The translations under genes were made by a program, and so were the position numbers. From the NCBI GenBank assembly GCA_910578075.1, contig CAJTPK010000006.1, positions 69,836 through 133,835 on the forward strand: a stretch of DNA of 64,000 nucleotides. Reading direction: 5' to 3'. This stretch comes from an uncultured Muribaculaceae bacterium (GTDB lineage Bacteria; Bacteroidota; Bacteroidia; Bacteroidales; Muribaculaceae). The notes under the pieces are model-generated. The model was not told the DNA's origin. It saw nothing but the letters and a program-made list of their open reading frames with translations, and searched no databases. Shown here one piece after another: positions 8,425-17,335 of this stretch (within the stretch, counting starts at the first letter, position 1; each line of letters begins with the position of its first letter).

Positions 8425-8444
8425 AAAGTTGTTTAAACAACTTT
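8425..8444. repeat. 20-bp perfect palindrome of the GTTGTTTAAAC family
   Basis: AAAGTTGTTTAAACAACTTT is perfectly self-complementary. Related copies are at 30918-30935, at both ends and the middle of the 22398-22726 element, and at 58193-58206. It sits between pgeF and msrAB. Confidence 0.75.
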
Positions 8445-8474
8445 CTTAATGATTCGAAAAATGTTATATAAGAT

Positions 8475-9428
8475 ATGAAAAAGACGATTTATTTTGCAGG
8501 AGGGTGCTTCTGGGGCACCGCTCATCTGTTTTCACTTGTGCCCGGTGTTGAATCGGCTGAAGCGGGTTACGCCAACAGTATTGTTGAGAATCCATCATAT
8601 AAACTTGTATGTACCGGTATGACAGAGGCTGTTGAGACGGTAAAGGTGGATTATAACGATGATCTTGTCAGTCTTACAGATCTTACAATGCTTTACTTCA
8701 AAAGTATTGATCCCATATCGCTAAACCGCCAGGGCAATGATGTCGGCACGCAATATCGCACGGGAATATATTATACAGACCCTTCGGATGCGGTGGTGGT
8801 CGATACTTTGCTTGCGACTCTCCAGCGTCGATATCGCGAGCCGCTTGCAGTGGAGACAGGAATGTTGAGAAACTTTTATCCCGCGGAAGAGTATCATCAG
8901 GATTATCTTTATAAGAATCCCGATGGATATTGCCATGTCGATCCGGCTCTTTTCAAGGAAGCCCGGTCTGTGGGAAAAAGGTCATCAGCCGCATGCGACG
9001 TGGATAAATCCGATCTGAGAAAACGTCTGACTCCATTGCAATGGGAAGTGACACAGAATTGCGCTACCGAACGACCCTTTACCAATGAATATGACCATGA
9101 ATTCAGAAAAGGAATATATGTGGATATTGTCGATGGCACACCGTTGTTCCTGTCAAGCCGCAAATATGACTCGGGATGCGGTTGGCCGGCATTTACGCGT
9201 CCGATAAGCGATTCGTTGATAAATGAATTTACAGATACATCTTTCGGAAGAATCCGCACTGAGGTAAAATCATCTTCATCGGGATCTCATCTGGGGCATG
9301 TGTTTACTGATGGTCCCAAAGAGGAGGGCGGACTCCGTTATTGCATAAATTCAGCGTCGTTGCGTTTCATCCCGCTTGAAAACATGGAAGCGGAGGGGTA
9401 TGGCGAATTTATTCCGATGGTTGAATAG
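8475..9428 (+). CDS. msrAB: Peptide methionine sulfoxide reductase MsrA-MsrB fusion
   Basis: The N-terminal MsrA domain (about residues 1-155) has the GCFWG motif with catalytic Cys11 and YHQDYL. The C-terminal MsrB domain (about 170-310) has CGWPAFTRPI, the HLGHVF motif and catalytic Cys290 in RYCINSAS. The fused enzyme reduces both S- and R-methionine sulfoxide in oxidised proteins using thioredoxin. No signal peptide is seen, so it is cytoplasmic, unlike some exported MsrAB fusions. One of the usual MsrB zinc Cys pairs is not evident, so a zinc-free form is possible. It stands between pgeF and the xylose genes with no clear operon link. Confidence 0.95.
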   Translation: MKKTIYFAGGCFWGTAHLFSLVPGVESAEAGYANSIVENPSYKLVCTGMTEAVETVKVDYNDDLVSLTDLTMLYFKSIDPISLNRQGNDVGTQYRTGIYYTDPSDAVVVDTLLATLQRRYREPLAVETGMLRNFYPAEEYHQDYLYKNPDGYCHVDPALFKEARSVGKRSSAACDVDKSDLRKRLTPLQWEVTQNCATERPFTNEYDHEFRKGIYVDIVDGTPLFLSSRKYDSGCGWPAFTRPISDSLINEFTDTSFGRIRTEVKSSSSGSHLGHVFTDGPKEEGGLRYCINSASLRFIPLENMEAEGYGEFIPMVE

Positions 9429-9498
9429 GGAAAAATTCATTTTAAAACGTATACTTTATCGTAAAGGGGGAGTAGGGCTGTATTTAAAATGAAATATT

Positions 9499-10983
9499 AT
9501 GTATCTCTTAGGTTACGACATAGGGAGTTCTTCCGTAAAGGCAGCGCTTGTAGACGCAGAATCAGGAGCCTGTGTGGCATCGGATTTCTATCCTAAAACA
9601 GAAGCGCCCATCAAGGCTGTTTGTCAGGGATGGGCAGAGCAGAATCCGGCAGACTGGTGGAAATATCTGAAGGAGGCAACGGCATCCGTGCTGGCAAAGT
9701 CGAATGTGGATCCTGTGGAAATCAAGGCTATCGGCATAAGTTATCAGATGCATGGCCTTGTGGCTGTCGACAAGGATCGCAACGTGCTTCGCGACGCCAT
9801 CATCTGGTGCGACTCCCGCGGAGTGCCATATGGCGAGAAAGCATTCAGCGAGATCGGCGCGGAGAAATGCCTGTCACATCTGCTGAATTCTCCCGGTAAT
9901 TTTACCGCAGCCAAATTGCGATGGCTAAAGGAGGAGGAACCCGAAACGTACGCAAAGATATACAAAGTGATGCTTCCGGGCGATTATATCGCCATGCGTC
10001 TCACCGGAGAGATATGCACCACTCCCGAGGGGCTGTCGGAATATATGTTATGGGATTTCCAGACAAATTCACCAGCCTCATTCCTTATGGATTATTACGG
10101 ATTCGATGCCGGTCTGTTTCCGGAAGTGAAACCTACATTCTCCGAACAGGGCAGATTGACAAAGGAAGCGGCTGCAGAACTTGGACTTGCTGCAGGCACT
10201 CCGGTGACATACCGTGCGGGAGATCAGCCCAACAACGCTCTTTCCCTGAATGTGTTCAATCCGGGGGAGATAGCATCCACTGCCGGAACGTCCGGTGTGG
10301 TATACGGCATCAATGATACTGTCGCTTACGACAGGCAGTCGCGCGTGAACAACTTCGCGCATGTCAATCATTCAGCCGATCAAACGAGGATCGGTGTCAT
10401 GACCTGTATCAGCGGCACAGGTATCCTCAACACCTGGATCAAGCGCAATGTCGCTCCACAGGGAATCGACTACGCAGAGATGAACGAACTCGCCGCCAAA
10501 GCTCCCGTTGGTAGCCTCGGAGTCACGATCCTTCCTTTTGGCAACGGTGCGGAGAGGGTGCTTGGCAACCGTCAGGTGGAATGCTCATTCCATGGCATCA
10601 ATTTCAATATCCATAACCGCAGCCATGTGCTCCGCGCAGCGCAGGAGGGAATTGTATTCTCCTTTATGTATGGAATGGAGATAATGGAATCCATGGGGTT
10701 GAAGATTGACCGCATTCATGCCGGAAACGCCAATATGTTCCTCAGCCCGATATTCCGCGACACGCTTGCATCTGTGTCAGGAGCCACAATAGCTCTTGTT
10801 GATACCGATGGTGCGGCAGGTGCCGCCAAAGGTGCCGGAATAGGTGCCGGAATCTACCGTGACAACCGGGAGGCATTCGGCACATTGAAAGTGCTTGGGC
10901 TGATTGAGCCGGCATCCGACCGTACTCCATATCTTGAGGCTTACGCACGTTGGAAAAATATCCTGGAAAATAATCTCAGATAA
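9499..10983 (+). CDS. xylB: Xylulokinase
   Basis: A 494-residue FGGY-family kinase. The N-terminal ATPase fold starts with GYDIGSSSVKAAL. GDQPNNAL places the catalytic Asp at residue 242, and GAAGAAKGAGIGAG near residue 435 is the C-terminal ATP-binding glycine region. It phosphorylates D-xylulose to xylulose-5-phosphate for the pentose phosphate pathway. Close relatives act on L-ribulose or glycerol, but the neighbour xylA 19 bp downstream makes xylulose the likely substrate. No xylose transporter or regulator lies next to it. ATG 9499 follows an AT-rich stretch with a loose TATACTTT promoter-like box. Confidence 0.93.
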   Translation: MYLLGYDIGSSSVKAALVDAESGACVASDFYPKTEAPIKAVCQGWAEQNPADWWKYLKEATASVLAKSNVDPVEIKAIGISYQMHGLVAVDKDRNVLRDAIIWCDSRGVPYGEKAFSEIGAEKCLSHLLNSPGNFTAAKLRWLKEEEPETYAKIYKVMLPGDYIAMRLTGEICTTPEGLSEYMLWDFQTNSPASFLMDYYGFDAGLFPEVKPTFSEQGRLTKEAAAELGLAAGTPVTYRAGDQPNNALSLNVFNPGEIASTAGTSGVVYGINDTVAYDRQSRVNNFAHVNHSADQTRIGVMTCISGTGILNTWIKRNVAPQGIDYAEMNELAAKAPVGSLGVTILPFGNGAERVLGNRQVECSFHGINFNIHNRSHVLRAAQEGIVFSFMYGMEIMESMGLKIDRIHAGNANMFLSPIFRDTLASVSGATIALVDTDGAAGAAKGAGIGAGIYRDNREAFGTLKVLGLIEPASDRTPYLEAYARWKNILENNLR

Positions 10984-11002
10984 CAATATAATAATTATAG
11001 AT

Positions 11003-12319
11003 ATGGCAACAAAAGAATATTTCCCCTCGATAGGGAAAATCAAATTCGAGGGCACCGGAAGTTATAACCCTCTGGCATACCGCTACTATGACGCGGAGCG
11101 TGTAGTTCTCGGCAAACCGATGAAAGAATGGCTGCGCTTTGCCATGGCATGGTGGCATACACTATGTGCTGAAGGTGGCGATCAGTTTGGTGGAGGAACA
11201 AAGAAATTCCCCTGGAATGAAGGCGCCACAGCGCTTGAGCGTGCGAAGAACCGTGCTGATGCGGGCTTCGAGATCATGGAGAAGCTTGGCATTGAATTTT
11301 TCTGCTTCCACGATGTTGATCTTGTGGAGGAGGGAAGCTCAGTGGAGGAATATGAGAGCAATCTAAAAGGCATAGTGGCATACCTTAAGGAGAAGATGGC
11401 TGCTACCGGTATCCGCAATCTTTGGGGCACAGCCAACGTCTTCGGTAACGCACGTTATATGAACGGTGCCGCTACAAATCCTGATTTCGATGTGGTTGCA
11501 CGTGCCGCAGTCCAGATCAAAAACGCTATCGACGCGACAATAGAGCTCGGAGGCAGCAATTATGTGTTCTGGGGCGGACGAGAGGGCTATATGAGCTTAC
11601 TCAATACCGATCAGAAGCGTGAGAAAGAGCATCTTGCCATGGTGCTGAAAATGGCGCGCGACTATGCCCGCTCAAAAGGATTCACCGGAACATTCCTGAT
11701 TGAGCCGAAGCCTATGGAGCCGTCAAAACATCAGTATGATGTTGATACCGAGACTGTGATAGGTTTCCTTAAGGCTCATGGGCTCGACAAGGATTTCAAG
11801 GTTAACATCGAGGTTAATCATGCCACACTTGCCGGTCACACATTCGAGCATGAGCTTGCAGTTGCCGTGGATAACGGTATGCTTGGCTCTATCGATGCAA
11901 ACCGTGGAGATTACCAGAACGGCTGGGATACAGACCAGTTCCCGATCGATAATTATGAGTTGACACAGGCAATGATGCAGATTATCCGTAATGGCGGTCT
12001 GGGTAACGGTGGTACAAACTTCGATGCCAAGACACGTCGTAACTCCACTGATTTGGAGGATATCTTCATCGCTCATATCGCAGGTATGGACGCCATGGCG
12101 CGTGCGCTTCTCAGTGCAGCTGATGTTCTTGAAAAATCACCTTACAAGAAGATGCTTGCCGAACGTTACGCATCGTTCGATAGAGGAGAAGGCAAGGAAT
12201 TCGAGGAGGGTAAACTTTCTCTCGAACAGCTCGCCGAGATCGGCCGCAAGGTTGACGAGCCCGCGCAGACTTCCGGTAAACAGGAGCTTTACGAGGCTAT
12301 CGTCAACATGTATGCCTGA
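11003..12319 (+). CDS. xylA: Xylose isomerase
   Basis: A 438-residue class II xylose isomerase. FFCFHDVDLV contains active-site His103; EPKPMEPSKHQYDVD (from residue 234) and NIEVNHATLAGHTFEHE carry the metal ligands. It converts D-xylose to D-xylulose and needs two divalent metals. I chose ATG 11003 (MATKEYFPSI) because an earlier in-frame start at 10904 would overlap xylB by 80 bp. It follows xylB by 19 bp and ends at a strong terminator, so the two form a xylBA operon. The class II form with long N-terminus matches Bacteroides enzymes known to work in yeast (general knowledge). Confidence 0.97.
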   Translation: MATKEYFPSIGKIKFEGTGSYNPLAYRYYDAERVVLGKPMKEWLRFAMAWWHTLCAEGGDQFGGGTKKFPWNEGATALERAKNRADAGFEIMEKLGIEFFCFHDVDLVEEGSSVEEYESNLKGIVAYLKEKMAATGIRNLWGTANVFGNARYMNGAATNPDFDVVARAAVQIKNAIDATIELGGSNYVFWGGREGYMSLLNTDQKREKEHLAMVLKMARDYARSKGFTGTFLIEPKPMEPSKHQYDVDTETVIGFLKAHGLDKDFKVNIEVNHATLAGHTFEHELAVAVDNGMLGSIDANRGDYQNGWDTDQFPIDNYELTQAMMQIIRNGGLGNGGTNFDAKTRRNSTDLEDIFIAHIAGMDAMARALLSAADVLEKSPYKKMLAERYASFDRGEGKEFEEGKLSLEQLAEIGRKVDEPAQTSGKQELYEAIVNMYA

Positions 12320-12340
12320 TTTTAATAAATCATAATAAGA

Positions 12341-12379
12341 AAACGGGGCGCAATGATGATGCGTCCCGTTTCTTTTTAT
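12341..12379. terminator. Terminator between xylA and the convergent GH31 gene
   Basis: AAACGGGGCGC (12341-12351) pairs with GCGTCCCGTTT (12361-12371), with one G-U pair, followed by CTTTTTATT. It ends the xylBA transcript. Upstream A-rich sequence lets it act on the opposite strand too. Confidence 0.85.
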
Positions 12380-12399
12380 TTGGTTATGTAGGAGGGTAA

Positions 12400-14295
12400 T
12401 CAGTGCACAAGTATCTTGATTGATCTGGAGGTCTTGTGTCCGGAGGCGGATATCCATGTCAGCGATCCGATGTAGATGCCTGCCTGGAGATTTCCAAGGG
12501 GAAATCTATGGCTGGAGCCGTCGGCAGGCAGACCACATTTTTTTATGAAGCATGCGCCGGTGGGCGACGAGAGTGTGAATTCGGCATCCCTGATGGCATT
12601 GGCGGAATATTCCACACTGCCGGTTTCATGGCAATAGGAGAGATGACTACCGTCAGAGACTATGGTCTCTGCTATGCCAGATGCATCATGTGTGATGCTT
12701 ATGGAGGCTTTGTCGGAAGACTTGATCGTTGTCTTAAGCAAGAGACAGTTGCTGTCATCTGTATAATAAACCGGGACATCTGATTTATCGAACTCCTCGC
12801 GGGTGGCAGCATTCATGAATTCCAAGGTGCCGGATACCACTTTCTGTGCTGATTTCCCATATCCGGGTATTACGAATGTGAATTCACGTGCAGATGGCAT
12901 GCCTGCGTATGATCCTTTATGTGAAATCTCGATTACTGATTCGGAAGCAGAGTTGCGTCCGCAGAAAGAGAGAGTCTGATATTCGTTCTTCTCCAGTGTA
13001 TTGGTAGATACACGGTTATCTTCAAACACTGTGGATACCACTTCCCCGGCATTCTCATCAGGAAGATATATCACGGTAAGCTTGGAATTGTCGATGGCTC
13101 CGGTGTTGGTGTATTCCTTCTGTGAAAATCTTGTGATGAAGGATCCTTTACGTCCGAAATAGGGGAGCTTATCCAATGGCGCATTATAGTTGATTGTGGT
13201 TCCTCCTGCATACGAAGTCTGCATGTCGTTGAGATCTACCCATGTTCCCTGAGGGAATGTGATGCTTCTCGAATAAGTGTTAGTAACAACCGGAGCCACC
13301 ATGATGTCTCTTCCCCACAGATACTGGTCCTTGCAATCGGCTGGAGACGGAGCGGAATCTTCCGTGTCGTGGAAATTTATCGGACGGGCAAGCGGAGTTC
13401 CCTTAGTGGCATTCTCCCATGCAGCCGAATAGGTATAAGGGAGGAAGCTATACCGCAAGTTGAGGAAATCGCGGACATAGGGGAGCACTTCGCTGTAGCA
13501 GTCGAGATATGGTTCTGGATTGAAAGTGGAATGGGTTCTCATCATAGGGGAGAACATAGCCATCTGTATCCATCTGAGATAAAGGTTGGCGTCTGTTGAA
13601 GATGCGGCGAAGCCACCGACGTCAGAGCCCATGTAACCTATGCCCGACATGCCGGCGCTGACCAATGCCGGAATCTGTGCCTGCAGACCCTCCCATGAAC
13701 GTTTGATGTCTCCTGTCCAAGGGAATGTGGAATAACGCTGCATGCCTGCGGTGCCTGCTCGCGGCATGAGGAACGGACGTACTTCCGGGAAGTCTTCCTT
13801 AAATCCTCGATATACGCGGGAAGTCCATAAGTCGCCGAACTCATTATGCACCTGACCTACAGAGCCGCCCATGTGCTTGCTGTCGGCATCGTGGCGCTCG
13901 GGCTCTCCAAGGTCAAGCCACCATCCTGCCACACCCTCTTCGGTTCTTGCCTTGTAGAATTGCCACATCCAGTCCATGGCTGCAGGGTTGGAAGCGTCGA
14001 TGAGTCCTACAGGTGATGCTCCGAGCCATTCCATGCCGGAAACGTCGTCATCTGCAAAGAAACCACGCTCCTTTAGAATCGAATAATTGGAGGATGCGGA
14101 GGTGAAGAAAGGTTCTGTGATGCAGATTGTCTTGACTCCCATGTTATTGAAATTGGTCATCATTTCGCGGGGGTTGTTCCAATTCGGTGCATACCAGTCG
14201 AGATTGCCCATTCCGCTGTTGCCTTCCCCTTGCCAGTAAAGGTCAAATACGATGGCATCTACAGGCAGAGCCGCTTTTTTCAGGGAACTTATCAC
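12400..14295 (-). CDS. GH31 alpha-glucosidase-like protein, C-terminal fragment (after frameshift)
   Basis: This frame holds the GH31 catalytic barrel. GWWLDLGEPE contains the nucleophile Asp (codon 13912-13914), and FPWTGDIKRSW contains the acid/base Asp (13708-13710). Beta-sandwich C-domains follow, and the last 80 residues, ending GIYIGSLTWISASG then a basic tail, resemble a type IX secretion sorting domain. The frame joins the upstream fragment (14292-16604) once one base is restored at 14319-14324, where GGTACC replaces an expected GGTTACC on the coding strand. That restores the GH31 motif SRYGYHSRSEAES. The printed start at 14295 is therefore artificial. Family members cleave alpha-glucosides or alpha-xylosides. 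As read, this piece alone lacks the export signal. Confidence 0.85.
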   Translation of the reverse strand: MISSLKKAALPVDAIVFDLYWQGEGNSGMGNLDWYAPNWNNPREMMTNFNNMGVKTICITEPFFTSASSNYSILKERGFFADDDVSGMEWLGASPVGLIDASNPAAMDWMWQFYKARTEEGVAGWWLDLGEPERHDADSKHMGGSVGQVHNEFGDLWTSRVYRGFKEDFPEVRPFLMPRAGTAGMQRYSTFPWTGDIKRSWEGLQAQIPALVSAGMSGIGYMGSDVGGFAASSTDANLYLRWIQMAMFSPMMRTHSTFNPEPYLDCYSEVLPYVRDFLNLRYSFLPYTYSAAWENATKGTPLARPINFHDTEDSAPSPADCKDQYLWGRDIMVAPVVTNTYSRSITFPQGTWVDLNDMQTSYAGGTTINYNAPLDKLPYFGRKGSFITRFSQKEYTNTGAIDNSKLTVIYLPDENAGEVVSTVFEDNRVSTNTLEKNEYQTLSFCGRNSASESVIEISHKGSYAGMPSAREFTFVIPGYGKSAQKVVSGTLEFMNAATREEFDKSDVPVYYTDDSNCLLLKTTIKSSDKASISITHDASGIAETIVSDGSHLSYCHETGSVEYSANAIRDAEFTLSSPTGACFIKKCGLPADGSSHRFPLGNLQAGIYIGSLTWISASGHKTSRSIKILVH

Positions 14296-16604
14296 ACTTT
14301 CCGCCTCGCTGCGGGAATGGTACCATATCTGGATGTCATGTATCCGAGTGCCCAGTATGGAGGAAGCTCTTGTCTGCCGGTAAGCAGGGTGTAGTTCTCC
14401 ATGACAGACTCCATTGTGCCGTCATCTGAGCCAACAAAGAAATATGATATGGGTGTCGGGCTCGAAGAGGAATATGTGGTGCCTTCGGATGACGGGGATA
14501 TTTTAGCATTTCTATAATGGTCGTCAAACAGGATTCCGTATCCGGACGTTGACACTATGAAAGGCACGCAGATGTTATGAGGCGCACCCCAGGTGCTTTC
14601 CCAACCACCGGTCTGGGTATTGTTCATCACCAGAGTCTGACCGTCATGATCAATGCGCTGTCCATTGTAGCCTCCTCCGTAGAATGCCCTGTCGCCCATC
14701 CCTTCGAATGAGATGGATCTTGGTAAAGAGCTGTTGTCAAGACCCTCTCTCTCGCGGAGAGCCAATTCCGTACCGTTGTAGAACGATATGTGGCAATTTG
14801 TCATGTCAACGCTGGCGGTGGTAGAGCCGTTGACGATTGAGACGTATCCGTCTTTTTCCTCGATTGTGAAATCAGAGGATAGGTCGCCGCTCACGGTTAT
14901 GGATTGGCGTTCGGGTGTGTCATCTCCATTGATGCGTGTGAGAACCTTGATAGAGCTGCCCTTGTATGGAGTCAGCGACATAGTGCCGTTCTCAGCCGTA
15001 ATGAGCAGGCCAGAGGGTTCGCGGCTCCAGCTTGTCACTGAGCCAAGAGGGGTCTTTTCAGAAGATATCCTGCCATTGATGAATTCAACGGTAATATCGC
15101 TGCCGTTTTCATTCCTTGCGGTGCGCGATCCGTTTGAACTGCGGGGGACAAACGCCATCTTCAGTACATTCTCGCTCCCGTCGAGGTTGAAAAATTCATT
15201 TGGAGTCAAAGTTATCATGTACTGGTCCGGATCGACGGTTGATCTTGTCATTGAGTAGCGGGCATCGTTGTCAAGCCATCCGGTAGAATGCTTCCAGTCA
15301 GAATCTCCGGTGCTGTCATCTGTGATGACACCGGCATGCACATATACGCCCTTGTCGAATCCTCGCAAGGCAGCATTCCCCATGGTCGCATCAAATCGTA
15401 GAGTTATCTTGTCGGCCAATGTGGCTTTCTCCGGATGATACCACATCACACCGGTATTGGTCTTGAAAGGCACATAGATTAGACCGCCGTCGGTGTCTGT
15501 TGCGATTTTGCTGCCGTCTGCCGAGGCAAATCTCATACCGAGCATTTTTATCTTATTGCCGGCTGCCACATAGTATGTCTCAGGAACAAGTTTGATATAA
15601 TATATGTCAGGATTGTCGGAGGAGCGGGTCATGGTGTATTGTCCGCGTGGTGTTGTCCCGTCCGGTCCTATCATATGGGCGAGTCCCGACATGTCGTCGT
15701 TGTCAGCTGTTATGATTCCGGAAGTTATGAATATCTCTCCGTTGAATCCTTCGAGTCCGCGGTTTCCTGCCGCAGCGTTGAAATAGAGTGTTATCTCCTC
15801 ATTCTGCTGTGCTGTCGCCGGCTCATACCAGCAGAGACGTTTCTCCGTTTCTGCCTGGGGAGTGGCGGGTGTTATGCTTATTGTATTGTCTTTGATGTCG
15901 GCAGTTACAAGATAATACCCGTCGGCATCCACCCTCCACTGCCGGTCGTCTGTGGCATCTTCTGTCAGTTTGCCTGAATCATTGCTGTCGCGGAAGAAGA
16001 ATTTCTGACCGTAATCGGCATGGCAGTTGGTTGCAATCTTGAAAGTTCCGGACTTTTTCAATGTTGCATATCCCGAAAAACTGAATGGGTTGGAATCGCT
16101 TTGGGTCAGAGGTATTGACTCCCCTAAAGACCATCCGCCGGGAGTGGCATCTCCTACAAGGTAAAGCACATTGTGTAGAACCGGTGCTTCCTGATATTGA
16201 GCCATGTCCACAGAGATCGTCATGTCAGCCAGGTTGCACACTATTGTATAGTTGGCGCTTGCCGCGACCTTGAATTTGTTGTCATCCCCATTTTTCTGAA
16301 GTTTGCCAGCTCCGAGAATATATGGATTTGAAGCTGCGTCCTGCGCGCCATTCCGGTATTCGTTTTTGCCCCATTGGGCTTCTGTAAGAAATTTAAATTC
16401 CTTGTCAGCTGTAAGGAATCCCGTGTAAGTGAACACATCCGGATTCTCTTTGGATTGCACCATGACAGACGACTTGTCGAGGCTCCATCCGCCCCATGTG
16501 GCGTCTCCTATGACAAGAAGCTGATCCTCAGCCATTGCTGCGGAGAAGCATGTTGCCGAAATAGTTACGGCACACCATAGTCTTTTCAAGTTGAATCTTT
16601 TCAT
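14292..16604 (-). CDS. GH31 alpha-glucosidase-like protein, N-terminal fragment with SusE/F-like modules
   Basis: The fragment begins with a signal peptide (residues 1-25, ending AAMAE). Two tandem SusE/F-like starch-binding modules follow, at about 27-130 and 143-245 (IGDATWGGWS and VGDATPGGWS). Next are two similar beta modules beginning with CWYEP and MWYHP, which I cannot name securely. The GH31 N-terminal beta domain comes last (GDRAFYGGGYNGQ, WALGYMTSRYG). The frame then runs into a stop just after the shift at 14319-14324. Restored, the protein would be about 1,400 residues, exported and probably surface-acting on starch-like glucans. A TACTTTTG box on the minus strand at 16648-16655 is a possible -7. 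Two TTCGAA palindromes 9 bp apart lie at 16627-16641. Confidence 0.85.
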   Translation of the reverse strand: MKRFNLKRLWCAVTISATCFSAAMAEDQLLVIGDATWGGWSLDKSSVMVQSKENPDVFTYTGFLTADKEFKFLTEAQWGKNEYRNGAQDAASNPYILGAGKLQKNGDDNKFKVAASANYTIVCNLADMTISVDMAQYQEAPVLHNVLYLVGDATPGGWSLGESIPLTQSDSNPFSFSGYATLKKSGTFKIATNCHADYGQKFFFRDSNDSGKLTEDATDDRQWRVDADGYYLVTADIKDNTISITPATPQAETEKRLCWYEPATAQQNEEITLYFNAAAGNRGLEGFNGEIFITSGIITADNDDMSGLAHMIGPDGTTPRGQYTMTRSSDNPDIYYIKLVPETYYVAAGNKIKMLGMRFASADGSKIATDTDGGLIYVPFKTNTGVMWYHPEKATLADKITLRFDATMGNAALRGFDKGVYVHAGVITDDSTGDSDWKHSTGWLDNDARYSMTRSTVDPDQYMITLTPNEFFNLDGSENVLKMAFVPRSSNGSRTARNENGSDITVEFINGRISSEKTPLGSVTSWSREPSGLLITAENGTMSLTPYKGSSIKVLTRINGDDTPERQSITVSGDLSSDFTIEEKDGYVSIVNGSTTASVDMTNCHISFYNGTELALREREGLDNSSLPRSISFEGMGDRAFYGGGYNGQRIDHDGQTLVMNNTQTGGWESTWGAPHNICVPFIVSTSGYGILFDDHYRNAKISPSSEGTTYSSSSPTPISYFFVGSDDGTMESVMENYTLLTGRQELPPYWALGYMTSRYGTIPAARRKV

Positions 16605-16767
16605 GCATTAATTTTTAGGTGTTTGTTCGAATTGTTCGAATTTGTCACAAAAGTAATATTAAGAATCCGGTTATTTTATGGCACTTAGTGTAAAAGTAGT
16701 CGTTTGTGTATTGTAAAGCATTGGAGGTTAGATGTGTATAGCGTTATTATCAGGCGGAATAAGTAGT

Positions 16768-16809
16768 ATGAAAAGAGCCGCGCAGAGAGCCTTTGATCCT
16801 CTGCGTGGC
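16768..16809 (-). terminator. Terminator of crcB
   Basis: Read on the minus strand, GCCACGCAGAG (16799-16809) pairs with CTCTGCGCGGC (16777-16787) with one G-U pair, and CTCTTTTC follows. It lies 27 bp beyond the stop of the frame-restored crcB. Confidence 0.8.
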
Positions 16810-16882
16810 TTGCATCTTGATAATTTGATGATGTTTTATCTGATGATTGCGCGACCTGCCCATACGAGGAGCACGCCAATAA

Positions 16883-17209
16883 CTACGGAAAGAACCAGAT
16901 AAAGGATGAACGTAGTCCAGTCACCTTTGTGCTGCCGAGCACCCACATGTCGTCGGCGAAAGAGGAGAATGTTGTGAAGCCACCGCAGAAACCGGTGATG
17001 AGCATCACATTCTCACCGGGAGTCATTACGTGAGCTTTTTCAAGAAGCCCGAACAGAAGACCGATGATGAAACATCCGATTATATTTACAAGGAATGTAC
17101 CCATCGGGAAAGCTCCGTGAAACATTCCGGCGCTCCATTTTCCTACAAGGAATCGTCCGCAAGTGCCGACAAAGCCTCCGGCACCGGCAAGTAGCATCAT
17201 TTTAATCAT
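16883..17209 (-). CDS. crcB: Fluoride ion channel CrcB/Fluc, frameshifted near the C-terminus
   Basis: A CrcB/Fluc fluoride channel: N-terminal GAGGFVGTCGRFLVG, membrane helices, and the signature GFCGGFTTFSSFADD. CrcB forms dual-topology dimers that export fluoride. As read, the frame ends in a tail (VTGLRSSFIWFFP) that fits no family member. Adding one G at 16924-16925 (AAGGTGAC to AAGGGTGAC on the coding strand) restores GSTKGDWTTFILYLVLSVV and a fourth helix ending at a TAA at 16836-16838. The intact gene would be 16836-17209, 124 residues, the normal length. I see no fluoride riboswitch upstream. Either the gene is broken or the assembly dropped a base in a G run. Confidence 0.88.
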   Translation of the reverse strand: MIKMMLLAGAGGFVGTCGRFLVGKWSAGMFHGAFPMGTFLVNIIGCFIIGLLFGLLEKAHVMTPGENVMLITGFCGGFTTFSSFADDMWVLGSTKVTGLRSSFIWFFP

Positions 17210-17295
17210 AATAATACAGTTTTTAATAATTATTTGTGTCTTTCATATTCTTTTCATAATTATAACATGACACGTTGTTAAAAGTTGTATATAAA

Positions 17296-17327
17296 CTTGT
17301 AAATGTATTGTAAATTGATTAACTTTG
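17296..17327 (+). promoter_or_regulatory. Promoter of the metK leader
   Basis: CTTG at 17296-17299, a 20-nt spacer, and TAACTTTG at 17320-17327 fit the Bacteroidota promoter. Transcription should start near 17334, about 250 nt before metK. Confidence 0.7.
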
Positions 17328-17335
17328 CAGCGCAA

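Noticed and set aside
9429..9498. Xylose operator or regulator site before xylB
   Set aside because: No clear inverted repeat is present and no xylose regulator gene is adjacent, so no site can be supported.
17210..17330. Fluoride riboswitch in front of crcB
   Set aside because: The minus strand upstream of crcB lacks the conserved crcB motif; it is plain AT-rich sequence.
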